Below are positions 9,352 to 18,043 of a stretch of 64,000 bases of DNA, piece after piece. Within the stretch, counting starts at the first letter, position 1. Each line of letters opens with the position of its first letter. Origin of the DNA: Streptomyces sp. NBC_00341. Lineage in GTDB: Bacteria; Actinomycetota; Actinomycetes; Streptomycetales; Streptomycetaceae. Made by a program: the position numbers and the translations under genes. Where the stretch lies: positions 8,060,001 through 8,124,000 of the forward strand of contig NZ_CP108002.1 of assembly GCF_041435055.1 (NCBI RefSeq), given 5' to 3'. Under the pieces are notes generated by a model. The model was not told the origin of the DNA, searched no databases, and saw nothing but the letters and a program-made list of their open reading frames with translations.

Positions 9352-10609
9352 GAGGTGTCCTGTTCCAGGCGAGATGCAGCACGGCCACGTCGTCGGCGAG
9401 GCCGCCGTGGGGAGCCGCCGCGTCGGCGGCTCCGTCGACCAGGGCGTCGATGAACGGACGGGCCGGCAGTTCGGCCCGGCTCCGGGCCATCGCGAGCAGT
9501 CCGTCCTCGCCCAGCCGGGTGTCGGGGCCGGTGCGCCCCTCGAACAGGCCGTCGCTGAAGAGTACGAGACGGGCGCCGGGCGGCAGCGGCAGGTCGGTGG
9601 AGATCCACTGACCGTGACCGGGCAGCAGTCCGAGCGCGATGCCGCCCTCGGGCTCCACCCACTCGATGTCCGTGCCCTGGCGCAGCAGCAGCCCTGGGTG
9701 TCCCGCCCGCACGATCCGGACGTGGTCACCGCCGGGCGGGAAGACGAGCGAGGTGACGGTGGCGAAGACATGCGGGTCGGACCGCTCTGCGACCAGGATC
9801 TCCTCGAGCAGGGCGATCTGTTCCAACTGGTCGGTGCGGCACAGCACAGCCGTGCGCCAGGCCACCCGCAGGCACACCCCCAGCGCTGCCTCCGCCGCGC
9901 CGTGCCCCGACACATCACCGATCACGGCGTGCACCGTTCCGTCGGATGTCTGGACCACGTCGTAGAAGTCACCGCTGAGCAGACCGTGCGCGCGGCCGGG
10001 CTCGTAGCGGGCGACCGCCTCGAAACCGTCGTCGTTCAGGAGCGGTACGGGCAGCAGCCCGCGTTCGAGGCGGGCGTTCTCCTGGGCCATCTGCTGGTTG
10101 GCGCGCAGGGCCGCCGCCGCCCGTTCGACCTGCTTGCGCTGGAGGGCGTAGCGGATGGCGCGGGACAGTGCCTGCGGGTCGAGCCGCCCCTTGACCAGGT
10201 AGTCCTGCGCACCGGTGGCCACCGCGTCCAGTCCGGCCTCGGCCTCGGCCAGCCCGGTCAGCACCACGATCGCGGCGTCCGGAGTCGTCTCCACGATCTG
10301 GGTGACGGCGCTCAACCCGTTCACATCGGGAAGGTGCAGGTCCAGCAGGACGCAGACGGGTGTCCGGTGCCCGCGCAGAAAGGTCAGGGCCTCGGTCAGC
10401 GTCTTGCACCAGGTGAGCGCGGAGTCCAGCTCACCGTCGGCGAGCATCTCCTCGACGAGCAGGGCGTCGCCCGCGTCGTCCTCCACCAGCAGGATGGCGG
10501 CGTTGAGGTCCCACACGGAGGACCGGCCGCCCGGCTGGGTTCCAAACTGTGCCGGGAGAATCGCGCTGACCGGATGCCGCACGTGGGAGTCAGTACGCGT
10601 CACAGCCAC
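9341..10609 (-). CDS. Response regulator with PP2C (SpoIIE) phosphatase output
   Basis: A 422-residue protein: receiver domain about 35-160 (AILLVEDDAGD, phosphoacceptor in VLLDLHLPDVNG, DYLVKG lysine), a short coiled coil, then a PP2C/SpoIIE domain with GLLSGDFYDVVQT, VHAVIGDVSGHG, RLVLFSDGLFE and ADDVAVLHL. Phosphorylation of the receiver is expected to switch phosphatase activity towards a STAS-type antagonist, as in RssB/RsbU-like systems. The start is GTG 10609 with GAGAGG 7 nt upstream. It is the first gene of the relay operon; a SigB-like sigma gene is immediately upstream on the same strand, separated by a terminator. Confidence 0.92.
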   Translation of the reverse strand: MAVTRTDSHVRHPVSAILPAQFGTQPGGRSSVWDLNAAILLVEDDAGDALLVEEMLADGELDSALTWCKTLTEALTFLRGHRTPVCVLLDLHLPDVNGLSAVTQIVETTPDAAIVVLTGLAEAEAGLDAVATGAQDYLVKGRLDPQALSRAIRYALQRKQVERAAAALRANQQMAQENARLERGLLPVPLLNDDGFEAVARYEPGRAHGLLSGDFYDVVQTSDGTVHAVIGDVSGHGAAEAALGVCLRVAWRTAVLCRTDQLEQIALLEEILVAERSDPHVFATVTSLVFPPGGDHVRIVRAGHPGLLLRQGTDIEWVEPEGGIALGLLPGHGQWISTDLPLPPGARLVLFSDGLFEGRTGPDTRLGEDGLLAMARSRAELPARPFIDALVDGAADAAAPHGGLADDVAVLHLAWNRTPHDQ

Positions 10610-10668
10610 GCCTCACCCTCTCGTTGTGATCGAGCGGGCCGCCCGCCGTCGCAGGGCAGCATATGTGA

Positions 10669-10700
10669 ATGACGCCCGCCCAAGTGCGGGCGGGCGTCAT
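10669..10700 (-). terminator. Terminator of the sigma factor gene
   Basis: A 13-bp perfect inverted repeat with a 6-nt loop (10669-10681 with 10688-10700) lies 58 nt past the sigma-gene stop and upstream of the relay operon start, separating the two transcription units. Confidence 0.8.
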
Positions 10701-10757
10701 CGCGCTGCTGTGAGGCGGTACAGGCGTTGCCGTACGGACGCTCTCATGTGTCGGGCG

Positions 10758-11660
10758 TCACGCCTCGACGGACATCCCGGCACGCAACTGCTTGACGATG
10801 CGGGCCAGCAGCCGTGACACATGCATCTGCGAGACGCCGAGTTCGGCACCGATCTGGGACTGCGTCATCTCCTGGCCGAAGCGCATCCGCACGATGCTGC
10901 GCTCGCGCTCGTCGAGCTGTTCCAGCAGCGGCGCCAGCGTGTGGAGGTTCTCGACGGTCTCCATCCCGGGGTCGGCCTCACCGATCATCTCGGCGAACGA
11001 CCGCTGGTCGCTCCCGGAGTCGGTCTCGGCCGAGGGGGAGTCCAGGGAGCCCGCCGAATAGCCGTTGGCCGCGACGAGGCCCTCGATGATCTCTTCCTCG
11101 GGCAGGTCGATCAGCTCGGCCAGTTCCTTGACCGTCGGATCGCGGTCGAGCTTCGCCGAGAGCTGCTCCTTCGCCTTCGCCAGGTCGACACGGAGCTCCT
11201 GGAGCCGCCGCGGCACGTGCACCGCCCAGGTCGTGTCCCGGAAGAAGCGCTTGATCTCCCCGACGATGTACGGGACCGCGAAGGTGGCGAACTCGACGTC
11301 ACGGGAGAGGTCGAACCGGTCGATCGCCTTGATCAGCCCGATGGTGCCCACCTGGATGATGTCCTCGGTGTCGTCGCCACCGCGGTTGCGGAACCGTGAG
11401 GCGGCGTACCGCACCAGCGAGAGGTTCATCTCGATGAGGGTGTTGCGCGCGTACTGGTACTCGTGGGTGCCCTCTTCGAGGACCTGGAGCCGGTCGAGGA
11501 AGAGCTTCGACAGGGCGCGGGCGTCCTTCGGAGCCACCTTCCCGGTGTCCTCGATCCACGGCAGCTCCGAGGTGCCGGGCTCCGAACGGATGCCGGTCTG
11601 CTCGGAAAACGTGCGTGTGGCACCAAGGACTGCGCCGGTCTGCTCCGTCGTGGCCGCCAT
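10758..11660 (-). CDS. RNA polymerase sigma factor, SigB/SigF/SigG subfamily
   Basis: A 300-residue group 3 sigma factor. Region 2 reads NLSLVRYAASRFRNRGGDDTEDIIQVGTIGLIKAIDRFD in part, with the core-binding and -10 recognition helices; region 3 and region 4 (MTQSQIGAELGVSQMHVSRLLARI, helix-turn-helix for -35 recognition) follow. Start ATG 11660 has AGGAGGGG at good spacing; frames upstream of it are not credible. SigB-family factors are held by RsbW-like kinases and freed by STAS antagonists, and every component type is encoded within 7 kb on either side. The window therefore looks like a general or osmotic stress locus. Which paralogue this is cannot be settled here. Confidence 0.93.
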   Translation of the reverse strand: MAATTEQTGAVLGATRTFSEQTGIRSEPGTSELPWIEDTGKVAPKDARALSKLFLDRLQVLEEGTHEYQYARNTLIEMNLSLVRYAASRFRNRGGDDTEDIIQVGTIGLIKAIDRFDLSRDVEFATFAVPYIVGEIKRFFRDTTWAVHVPRRLQELRVDLAKAKEQLSAKLDRDPTVKELAELIDLPEEEIIEGLVAANGYSAGSLDSPSAETDSGSDQRSFAEMIGEADPGMETVENLHTLAPLLEQLDERERSIVRMRFGQEMTQSQIGAELGVSQMHVSRLLARIVKQLRAGMSVEA

Positions 11661-11871
11661 GTTGTCGCCCCTCCTGCTAGCCAAGTGCGTCAGACCTCGT
11701 GTGCCCCGCATCGACGAGGTCATGCCGAATGGGTGCGATTTATTTTCGCCGTCGTGGCGGCGACGGACATGAGTGCCCATTTGTCAATTTTTGTCCCAAT
11801 GTTGGTTGGATCCGGGATGTTGCCGGCCCGCATTCGCGGGCACTGTCTTGTATCCGACGCAGGGAGATGCC

Positions 11872-13374
11872 ATGGCGAACAGCGATTCCACGGGCCCGGC
11901 TACGGCCACTGTCACGACCAGGATTCCGGCGAGACTCGACAGGCTCCCCTGGTCGGGATGGCACTGGATGATCGTGATCGGGCTCGGGACGGTCTGGATC
12001 CTGGACGGCCTGGAGGTCACGGTCGTCGGCAACATCGCGAGCCGGCTCTCCGAGGACGGCAGCGGTCTGCCCATCAGCGCCGGCCAGGTCACCGGGATCG
12101 CCGCGGCGACGTACGTGGCGGGGGCGTGCTCCGGCGCGCTCTTCTTCGGGTGGCTCACCGACCGCTACGGCAGGAAGAAGCTCTTCCTGATCACGCTCGC
12201 CGTCTACCTCCTGGCGACGGCACTCACCGCGGTCTCCTTCTCGGTCTGGTGGTTCTTCCTCTTCCGGTTCCTCACCGGCTTCGGGATCGGAGGGGAGTAC
12301 GCCGCGATCAACTCGGCCATCGACGAACTCATCCCGAGCAAGTACCGGGGGCGTGTCGACCTCATCATCAACGGCAGCTTCTGGCTCGGTGCGGTGGCCG
12401 GCTCGCTGCTCTCCGTGCTCGCCCTGAACACGTCCATCTTCCCGAAGGACGTGGGCTGGCGTCTGACCTTCGCCCTGGGCGTCGTCCTCGGACTCGTCAT
12501 CCTCCTCGTACGCCGCCACGTGCCGGAGAGCCCCCGCTGGATGTTCATCCACGGCCGTGACGAGGAAGCGGAGAAGCTCGTGGCCGAGGTGGAACGTGAG
12601 GTGGAGTCGCAGACGGGACGCAAGCTCCCGGAAGCGGAGACAAGCATCACCGTCGAGCAGCGGGGCGGGATCGGCTTCGGGCTGATCGCCAGGACCGTCT
12701 TCCGGTCCTACCCGAAACGGGCCGTGCTGGGCTTCTCGCTCTTCATCGGGCAGGCGTTCCTCTACAACGCCGTCACGTTCGGCTTCGGCTCGATCCTCGT
12801 CACGTTCTTCGACGTGTCGAGCGGCGCCACCGGCTACTACTTCGCCGTCATCGCCGCCTGCAACTTCCTCGGACCGCTCCTGCTCAGCCGGTTCTTCGAC
12901 ACCGCCGGTCGCAAACCCATGATCGCCGGGACGTACATCCTGTCCGGCGTCCTGCTCCTGGTCACCGCGTGGTTCTTCAACAGCGGGTGGCTCTCGGCCG
13001 TCACCATGACCGCGTGCTGGTGCGTCGTGCTGTTCTTCGCGTCCGCCGGTGCCAGCTCCGCCTACCTGACCGTCAGCGAGATCTTCCCGATGGAGACCCG
13101 TGCGATGGCGATCGCCTTCTTCTACGCCATCGGCACCGCCGCCGGCGGAATCTCCGGGCCCCTCGTCTTCGCCGACCTCACGGAGAGCGGCGTGGTGGCC
13201 GAGACCGCTCTGGCCTTCTGTATCGGGGCCGTCCTCATGATCGCGGCCGGGCTGGTGGCGTGCTTCTTCGCGGTAGCGGCGGAGGGCCGGTCCCTGGAGG
13301 ACATCGCCGCGCCGCTGAGTACCCGGGAGGACGCGGGCGGAAGCGGGACGCGGCCCTCGGGCGAACCCGGGTGA
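11872..13374 (+). CDS. MFS transporter, sugar/aromatic-acid type
   Basis: A 500-residue integral membrane protein with the expected 12 transmembrane segments. The loop 2-3 signature [13 protein letters not shown] and the post-TM6 motif [11 protein letters not shown] (PESPR) mark the sugar-porter/AAHS-like branch; the second-half signature is [10 protein letters not shown]. The large cytosolic loop is charged. ATG 11872 has AGGGAGA 6 nt upstream. It is divergent from the sigma gene across a 211-bp AT-richer spacer. The substrate cannot be deduced and no catabolic enzyme is adjacent. Confidence 0.9.
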   Translation: MANSDSTGPATATVTTRIPARLDRLPWSGWHWMIVIGLGTVWILDGLEVTVVGNIASRLSEDGSGLPISAGQVTGIAAATYVAGACSGALFFGWLTDRYGRKKLFLITLAVYLLATALTAVSFSVWWFFLFRFLTGFGIGGEYAAINSAIDELIPSKYRGRVDLIINGSFWLGAVAGSLLSVLALNTSIFPKDVGWRLTFALGVVLGLVILLVRRHVPESPRWMFIHGRDEEAEKLVAEVEREVESQTGRKLPEAETSITVEQRGGIGFGLIARTVFRSYPKRAVLGFSLFIGQAFLYNAVTFGFGSILVTFFDVSSGATGYYFAVIAACNFLGPLLLSRFFDTAGRKPMIAGTYILSGVLLLVTAWFFNSGWLSAVTMTACWCVVLFFASAGASSAYLTVSEIFPMETRAMAIAFFYAIGTAAGGISGPLVFADLTESGVVAETALAFCIGAVLMIAAGLVACFFAVAAEGRSLEDIAAPLSTREDAGGSGTRPSGEPG

Positions 13375-13565
13375 CGCACTCGAATGGAGCAGCCGCCGGA
13401 GCATGGCAAACTTGGTGGGGGCGTTCGGCCCGCAGTGCGGCGGCTTCGCGCGGAAGCCCGCGGCCGGACCCTCAGTCCCGTGGATGCGAGTCCTCGTGAG
13501 TCCGGCTCGGCGGCGCGCCACGGCCGCCGGGAGAATCCGGCGGCACAAGCAACAGAGGAACGGCA

Positions 13566-15065
13566 ATGACGGTGACAGAGGACGGCCCCGAGCTCGGTAC
13601 CGAGGAGCTCGTGCCCGGTACTGAGGAGTTCGGTCCCGGTATCGACCCGCAGCGGCTGGCCGTCTGCCTGAGCGTGCTCGACGAGCTCGACGCCATCGAG
13701 GTCGACCACCCGGACGCCATCGCGGTGCGCCGCGCCACCGCCGGTGTCTACCGGACCGTGAAGCAGCGTCGCCGCCAGGAGCGCCGGGCCGCCAAGACCG
13801 CGCACGACAAGGCCGTCACCGAGGCCACCGCGACCGGTTCGGCGGAGCGCATCGACGACGAGACCCAGGGCGTCCTGCCGTCCTCCTCGGCCGCCGCGGA
13901 GATCGCGGGCGTCCTCCAGCGCCCCAGGTCCTGCTACATCTGCAAGACGCGGTACGTCGAGGTCGACGCGTTCTACCACCAGCTCTGCCAGTCGTGCGCC
14001 CGGGAGAACCGCGCCCGCCGTGACGCGCGCACCGACCTGACCGGCCGCCGGGCGCTGCTCACCGGCGGCCGCGCCAAGATCGGTATGTACATCGCGCTGC
14101 GCCTGCTGCGGGACGGTGCGCACACCACGATCACCACCCGCTTCCCCAACGACGCGATCCGCCGCTTCAAGGCGATGGAGGACAGCGACGAGTGGATCCA
14201 CCGGCTGAAGATCGTCGGCATCGATCTTCGCGACCCCGCCCAGGTCGTAGCGCTCGCCGAATCCGTCGCCGCCGAGGGTCCGCTGGACATCCTGATCAAC
14301 AACGCCGCCCAGACGGTGCGCCGCTCACCGCAGGCGTACAGCGAGCTGCTCGGTGCCGAGTCCGCCCCGCTGCCCGCGGGCGAACTCCCGGCCGCCGAGG
14401 TGATCGGCACCTTCGGCAGCGGCACCGTCGACCGCGTCGCCGCGCTGCCCGCCGCCCGCAAGGAGGGGCTGAGCGCGCAGGACGTCACCGATCTCGCGCT
14501 GGTCACCGGATCCGCCTCGCTCGAACGCATCGCCGCCGGCACCGCCATCGACGCGGGCGGCCTGGTCCCGGACCTGCACCACAGCAACAGCTGGATCCAG
14601 ACAGTCGACGAGGTCGAGCCGATCGAGCTGCTGGAGGTCCAGCTCTGCAACTCGACCGCGCCGTTCATCCTGATCAGCCGGCTCCGCCCGGCCATGGCCG
14701 CGACGGCATCGGCCCACTCCTACGTGGTCAACGTCTCGGCGATGGAGGGGGTGTTCGGCCGCGGCTACAAGGGAGCGGGGCACCCGCACACCAACATGGC
14801 CAAGGCCGCGCTGAACATGCTGACCCGTACCAGCGCCCAGGAGATGTTCGAGAAGGACGGCATCCTGATGACCGCCGTCGACACCGGCTGGATCACCGAC
14901 GAGCGGCCGCACCCCGACAAGATACGGCTGGCGGAGGAGGGCTTCCACGCCCCGCTCGACCTGGTCGACGGCGCCGCTCGGGTCTACGACCCGATCGTGC
15001 GCGGTGAGGCGGGCGAGGCGCTGTACGGCTGCTTCCTCAAGGACTACGCCCCGGCGAACTGGTAG
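13566..15065 (+). CDS. Zinc-ribbon/short-chain dehydrogenase fusion protein
   Basis: A 499-residue protein. Residues 1-120 are a variable acidic and then basic region. C123, C126, C141 and C144 form a CxxC-x14-CxxC zinc ribbon (CYICKTRY... LCQSCARE). From about 158 follows an SDR Rossmann fold with TGGRAKIGMYIALRL (dinucleotide loop), ILINNAAQ and VVNVSAMEG. The usual YxxxK catalytic pair is altered: the lysine of NMAKAAL is present but the residue four before it is threonine, not tyrosine. A roughly 80-residue insertion (about 260-340) sits in the SDR domain. AGAGGAA precedes ATG 13566. The molecular role is unknown; it may be a redox enzyme using another residue or a non-catalytic NAD-binding regulator. 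Confidence 0.8.
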   Translation: MTVTEDGPELGTEELVPGTEEFGPGIDPQRLAVCLSVLDELDAIEVDHPDAIAVRRATAGVYRTVKQRRRQERRAAKTAHDKAVTEATATGSAERIDDETQGVLPSSSAAAEIAGVLQRPRSCYICKTRYVEVDAFYHQLCQSCARENRARRDARTDLTGRRALLTGGRAKIGMYIALRLLRDGAHTTITTRFPNDAIRRFKAMEDSDEWIHRLKIVGIDLRDPAQVVALAESVAAEGPLDILINNAAQTVRRSPQAYSELLGAESAPLPAGELPAAEVIGTFGSGTVDRVAALPAARKEGLSAQDVTDLALVTGSASLERIAAGTAIDAGGLVPDLHHSNSWIQTVDEVEPIELLEVQLCNSTAPFILISRLRPAMAATASAHSYVVNVSAMEGVFGRGYKGAGHPHTNMAKAALNMLTRTSAQEMFEKDGILMTAVDTGWITDERPHPDKIRLAEEGFHAPLDLVDGAARVYDPIVRGEAGEALYGCFLKDYAPANW

Positions 15066-15099
15066 CGGTCAGGAACAGCGCCCCGCCACAGAGCCGCGG

Positions 15100-15134
15100 A
15101 CCCGGCCCGGGAAGCCTCCCGGGCCGGGTCTTTT
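15100..15134 (+). terminator. Terminator after the SDR fusion gene
   Basis: A 13-bp perfect inverted repeat (15100-15112 with 15117-15129), 4-nt loop, is followed by CTTTT, a canonical intrinsic terminator 35 nt after the stop. Confidence 0.9.
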
Positions 15135-15413
15135 CCGTGCTCGGTGGCTGAAAGTGACCCAGGGCACACGTTCCATCGAGCGTAGCGGCGCTCATTTGGT
15201 TACTCTGAGAGGAACGGACGCCACCGAGGGATCCACGAAGATTCCCCGGCCGTCCTGGGACAGGCCTGTCAACCAGGCCGCCGTCCCGCCCCGTACCCGG
15301 CGCCACCGCGACCGAAGCAGATCCTTCCCCCGCCCCGGCGGGCGGTCGACGTGCCGGTATTGGAGCCGGAGCGTCGGCGACGCTTGGGGTTACGCGACAC
15401 AAAGGAGTGCGCG

Positions 15414-15590
15414 GTGACGACACCGGAACTGACGAAGTACGAGAAGCGACCGGCCGAACGGTCCGGAGAGCGGGCCCGCAGGCCCGAGAAGCTCCGGAAC
15501 ATCGAGGTCTGGGCCAGGTCCGCACCGATCCGGCTGGCCGGCTACGAGGACGACCTCGCCGAGCCGCACATCCTGCCCGGCATCGACTGA
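15414..15590 (+). CDS. Small unknown protein (58 aa)
   Basis: GTG 15414 has an excellent AAAGGAG 6 nt upstream, and a very strong terminator begins 10 nt after the stop, so this is a genuine small gene. The first half is highly charged and basic (KYEKRPAERSGERARRPEK); the second half reads IEVWARSAPIRLAGYEDDL and ends AEPHILPGID. There are no cysteines, no transmembrane segment and no signal peptide. The charged leader plus hydrophobic/acidic C-terminal segment resembles a peptide precursor or small regulatory partner, but no modifying enzyme is adjacent. I do not recognise the family and give no function. The 279 bases upstream (15135-15413) show no other gene. Confidence 0.65.
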   Translation: MTTPELTKYEKRPAERSGERARRPEKLRNIEVWARSAPIRLAGYEDDLAEPHILPGID

Positions 15591-15600
15591 GCGTCGCACC

Positions 15601-15650
15601 ACCGAGCTCCGGCCCGCGCCCCGTCTCCGGGGTGCGGGCCGGAGCTCGGT
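15601..15650. terminator. Strong bidirectional terminator between small protein and crcB
   Basis: A 17-bp perfect inverted repeat (15601-15617 with 15634-15650) with a 16-nt loop, placed between convergent genes. Confidence 0.9.
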
Positions 15651-15670
15651 CGTGTGGCGGCCGGTCCCGT

Positions 15671-16045
15671 TCAGAAGGCCGCGCGGGCCACTGCGGCCCC
15701 GGCGAACGAGAGACCGACCCCCGCGCCCACGGTGAGCAGCAGATAGCCCGCCGCCAGGGCGAGCCGGCGGGCGGAGTTCAGGGTCAGCAGTTCGTAGGAG
15801 AACGTCGACCAGGTCGACAGAGCCCCGCAGAACCCGGTGGCGAGCAGCAGATCGAGCCGGGCGCCCAGCTCCCCGCCGGCCACCGCCTCGGCGACGAAGC
15901 CGAGGAACAGGGCGGCGCCGGCGTTGGCGGCGAAGGTGCCCCACGGGAAGACGCTGTGCAGGCGGAACTTCGCGTCGACCCCGAGGTAGTAGCGCAGCGG
16001 TGCGCCCACGAGTCCGCCGGCGATGACGAGCAGCCAGTCGGTCAT
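15671..16045 (-). CDS. crcB: CrcB/Fluc fluoride channel subunit (second of pair)
   Basis: A 124-residue protein with four transmembrane helices. The family signature is visible in GALSTWSTFSYEL (TM3 break region with the fluoride-coordinating Phe/Ser) and the N-terminal GGLVGAPLRYY with the conserved arginine. Fluc channels export fluoride as dual-topology dimers; in actinomycetes two non-identical subunits are commonly paired. Its ATG overlaps the upstream crcB stop by 4 nt. Confidence 0.93.
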   Translation of the reverse strand: MTDWLLVIAGGLVGAPLRYYLGVDAKFRLHSVFPWGTFAANAGAALFLGFVAEAVAGGELGARLDLLLATGFCGALSTWSTFSYELLTLNSARRLALAAGYLLLTVGAGVGLSFAGAAVARAAF

Positions 16046-16512
16046 GACGCGCCGTTCTCGGTGACGTAGGAACGCCCGAAGGCGAAGTGGGTGGCGAACG
16101 CGCCCGCCGTCACGGCGGTCAGTGCGGCCACCACGGTCAGCACCAGGCAGCCGACCGCGTACCCGGGCTGATGGTTCTCGAACAGCTGCCGGACGTTGTC
16201 CGTGTAGTGCGAGAACGAGGTGAACCCGCCGAGCACGCCGGTGCCGAGCAGCGGACTGATCAGCCGGGGCGCGCCGGGGAAGCGCAGCTTCAGGGTGACC
16301 ATCAGAACACCCATCAGGAAACAGCCCACCGTGTTGACCAGCAGAATCGTCCAGGGGAAGGCCGAGGCGCCGGTGGGCCAGAGGCGTTCGGCGCCGTACC
16401 GGGCGACGGCTCCGGCGGCGCCGCCGACCGCGACGGCGGCCACCACCGACAGCTGCACCCCCGGGTGATGGTCGGGGTGGCTGTGCAGGTGCAGCCTCAT
16501 CCTGGGTGACAT
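16042..16512 (-). CDS. crcB: CrcB/Fluc fluoride channel subunit (first of pair)
   Basis: A 156-residue four-helix membrane protein with GGFTSFSHYTDN and AAGAVARYGAERLW, the Fluc signatures. It has a 15-20 residue His-rich N-terminal extension (MRLHLHSHPDHHPG) not typical of the family. The start may be ATG 16512 or ATG 16500; neither has a strong ribosome binding site. I looked for a crcB-type fluoride riboswitch upstream (16513-16583) and saw none. The partner subunit overlaps downstream, giving a heterodimeric channel. Confidence 0.92.
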   Translation of the reverse strand: MSPRMRLHLHSHPDHHPGVQLSVVAAVAVGGAAGAVARYGAERLWPTGASAFPWTILLVNTVGCFLMGVLMVTLKLRFPGAPRLISPLLGTGVLGGFTSFSHYTDNVRQLFENHQPGYAVGCLVLTVVAALTAVTAGAFATHFAFGRSYVTENGAS

Positions 16513-16583
16513 TCCGCGAATCTATGGAGCGGTGGGGGCCGTCCGGGGCGTAGCGCGCCAGCCCCGGCCGAGCCCGTACCCGG

Positions 16584-17672
16584 GTGGGTCAACCGGAGGC
16601 CCCGCAGCGCGATTATCCGATCACTCTGTGTCTTGATGGCATACGTAGGGATGCGCTCCCGGCCTGTCGGCCGGAGGGCCTCCTCGCTGTCGAGTCGCTG
16701 GAGTCAGCCTTGCCCCTCGCCGAGCCGAAAATCGTCCGGCGGCTGGAGAGCCGTCAGCCGTCCGCGTACGTACTTGCCTCCCTGCGCGGGTTCGGGCAGG
16801 TCGATCTCCAGGCCGGGCTCCTGACCGGTGTGGCGATCCTCGTAGCGCTGTGGGTGTCCGGCTGGCAGAACGGCCTCTTCGCCACGCTCGGCACCCTGAT
16901 CGCCACCGCGACCGCCTACGCCCTCGCCGTCGACCGGTCGGGGATCGCGCTCGGACTCCAGGGGTACGCGGGCTGCCTCACGGGCATCGCCCTCGTCTCC
17001 TCGCTGGGCAACCATCTCGCCACCTATGTGCTGACCGTCTTCGGCGCCGTCATGTGCACCGTCCTGATGGCCGCCCTGGGCACCCTCCTCGCGCCCTACG
17101 GGCTCACCCCGCTCACCGCGCCCTTCTGTCTGGTCTCCGGAGTGATGGTGGTGGGCGCCCCCTCGTTCGCGCGGGTCTGGCACGGCGACCCGGCCTCCGT
17201 GGCCAGCACCACCACCGGCGAGACCGGGTGGACCTGGACCGCCCTGTGGCACGCGTTCTTCAACAACATCTCGCAGGTCTTCCTGATCGACAGCTGGTAC
17301 GTCGGGCTGATCATGCTCGTCGGCCTCGCCCTGGCCGGCCTGCGCGTCGTGCTCTACGCGGCGGCCGGCAGCGTGGCCGGCATCGTCGCCGCGTGGGTGC
17401 TCGGCGCCCCGACGGCCCTGATCGCCAACGGCATCTACGGATACAACGCGGTGCTCGTGGCGATCGCCCTCGGCGCGGTGTTCCTGGCGAACACGGTCTG
17501 GAACGGTGCGTACGCGCTCTTCGGCGCGGCCGTCAGCACCGGGCTCACCGCGTCGCTGACGTCCATTTTCAAGACCTTCGGCGGCCACACCTTCACCTGG
17601 CCGTTCATTCTCACGACCTGGGCGCTGATGGCCGCCGTGCCGCTGCTGCCCCGGCTCCGCCGGAGCGGTTGA
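16584..17672 (+). CDS. Urea channel/transporter (UT family)
   Basis: Up to 362 residues, mostly transmembrane, with the UT repeat architecture: QNGLFATLGTL in the first half and YGYNAVLVAIALG in the second (the pore-lining signature). UT proteins conduct urea down its gradient. It lies 60 nt upstream of ureA and belongs to the urease operon functionally. The start is uncertain: GTG 16584 has no ribosome binding site, whereas TTG 16710 has GGAG 6 nt upstream and would give about 320 residues, closer to the family length. The DNA between the two starts is a plausible promoter region. Confidence 0.88.
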   Translation: MGQPEAPQRDYPITLCLDGIRRDALPACRPEGLLAVESLESALPLAEPKIVRRLESRQPSAYVLASLRGFGQVDLQAGLLTGVAILVALWVSGWQNGLFATLGTLIATATAYALAVDRSGIALGLQGYAGCLTGIALVSSLGNHLATYVLTVFGAVMCTVLMAALGTLLAPYGLTPLTAPFCLVSGVMVVGAPSFARVWHGDPASVASTTTGETGWTWTALWHAFFNNISQVFLIDSWYVGLIMLVGLALAGLRVVLYAAAGSVAGIVAAWVLGAPTALIANGIYGYNAVLVAIALGAVFLANTVWNGAYALFGAAVSTGLTASLTSIFKTFGGHTFTWPFILTTWALMAAVPLLPRLRRSG

Positions 17673-17732
17673 CCGTCCCGGCTCCCGGGCCCCCGCGCCC
17701 TCAGCCCGTACAACCCGAGGAAGGTACTGACG

Positions 17733-18038
17733 ATGAACCTCGCCCCTCGCGAGATCGACAAGCTGCTGGTGTACGTGGTGGCCGACCTGGCCCGCAAACG
17801 CCAGGGACGCGGCCTCAAGCTCAACTACAGCGAGTCGGTCGCGCTGATCACCGAGGCGATCCTCGAAGCCGCGCGCGACGGCAGGAGCGTCGCGGACTGC
17901 ATGGAGCTGGGCCGCCATGTCGTGGGCGAGCCGGACACCATGCCCGGTGTCCGGGAGATGCTCGGCCTGCTCCAGGTCGAGGCGTCCTTCGTGGACGGCA
18001 CGAAGCTGGTGTCCTGCCACGACCCGATCGGGGGCTGA
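17733..18038 (+). CDS. ureA: Urease subunit gamma
   Basis: A 101-residue protein matching the family length, with MNLAPREIDKLLVYVVADLA, LNYSESVALI and the C-terminal LVSCHDPI. It forms the trimeric (alpha-beta-gamma)3 urease with UreB and UreC in the cytoplasm. GAGGAAGG precedes the ATG. Five bases separate its stop from the next start, so translation is probably coupled. Confidence 0.97.
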   Translation: MNLAPREIDKLLVYVVADLARKRQGRGLKLNYSESVALITEAILEAARDGRSVADCMELGRHVVGEPDTMPGVREMLGLLQVEASFVDGTKLVSCHDPIGG

Positions 18039-18043
18039 CCCCG

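Noticed and set aside
13384..13569. Small plus-strand reading frame before the SDR fusion gene
   Set aside because: No ribosome binding site, composition like random high-GC sequence, overlaps the next start.
16513..16583. Possible fluoride riboswitch before the crcB pair
   Set aside because: The conserved pseudoknot sequence of the crcB motif was not found and the spacer is short.
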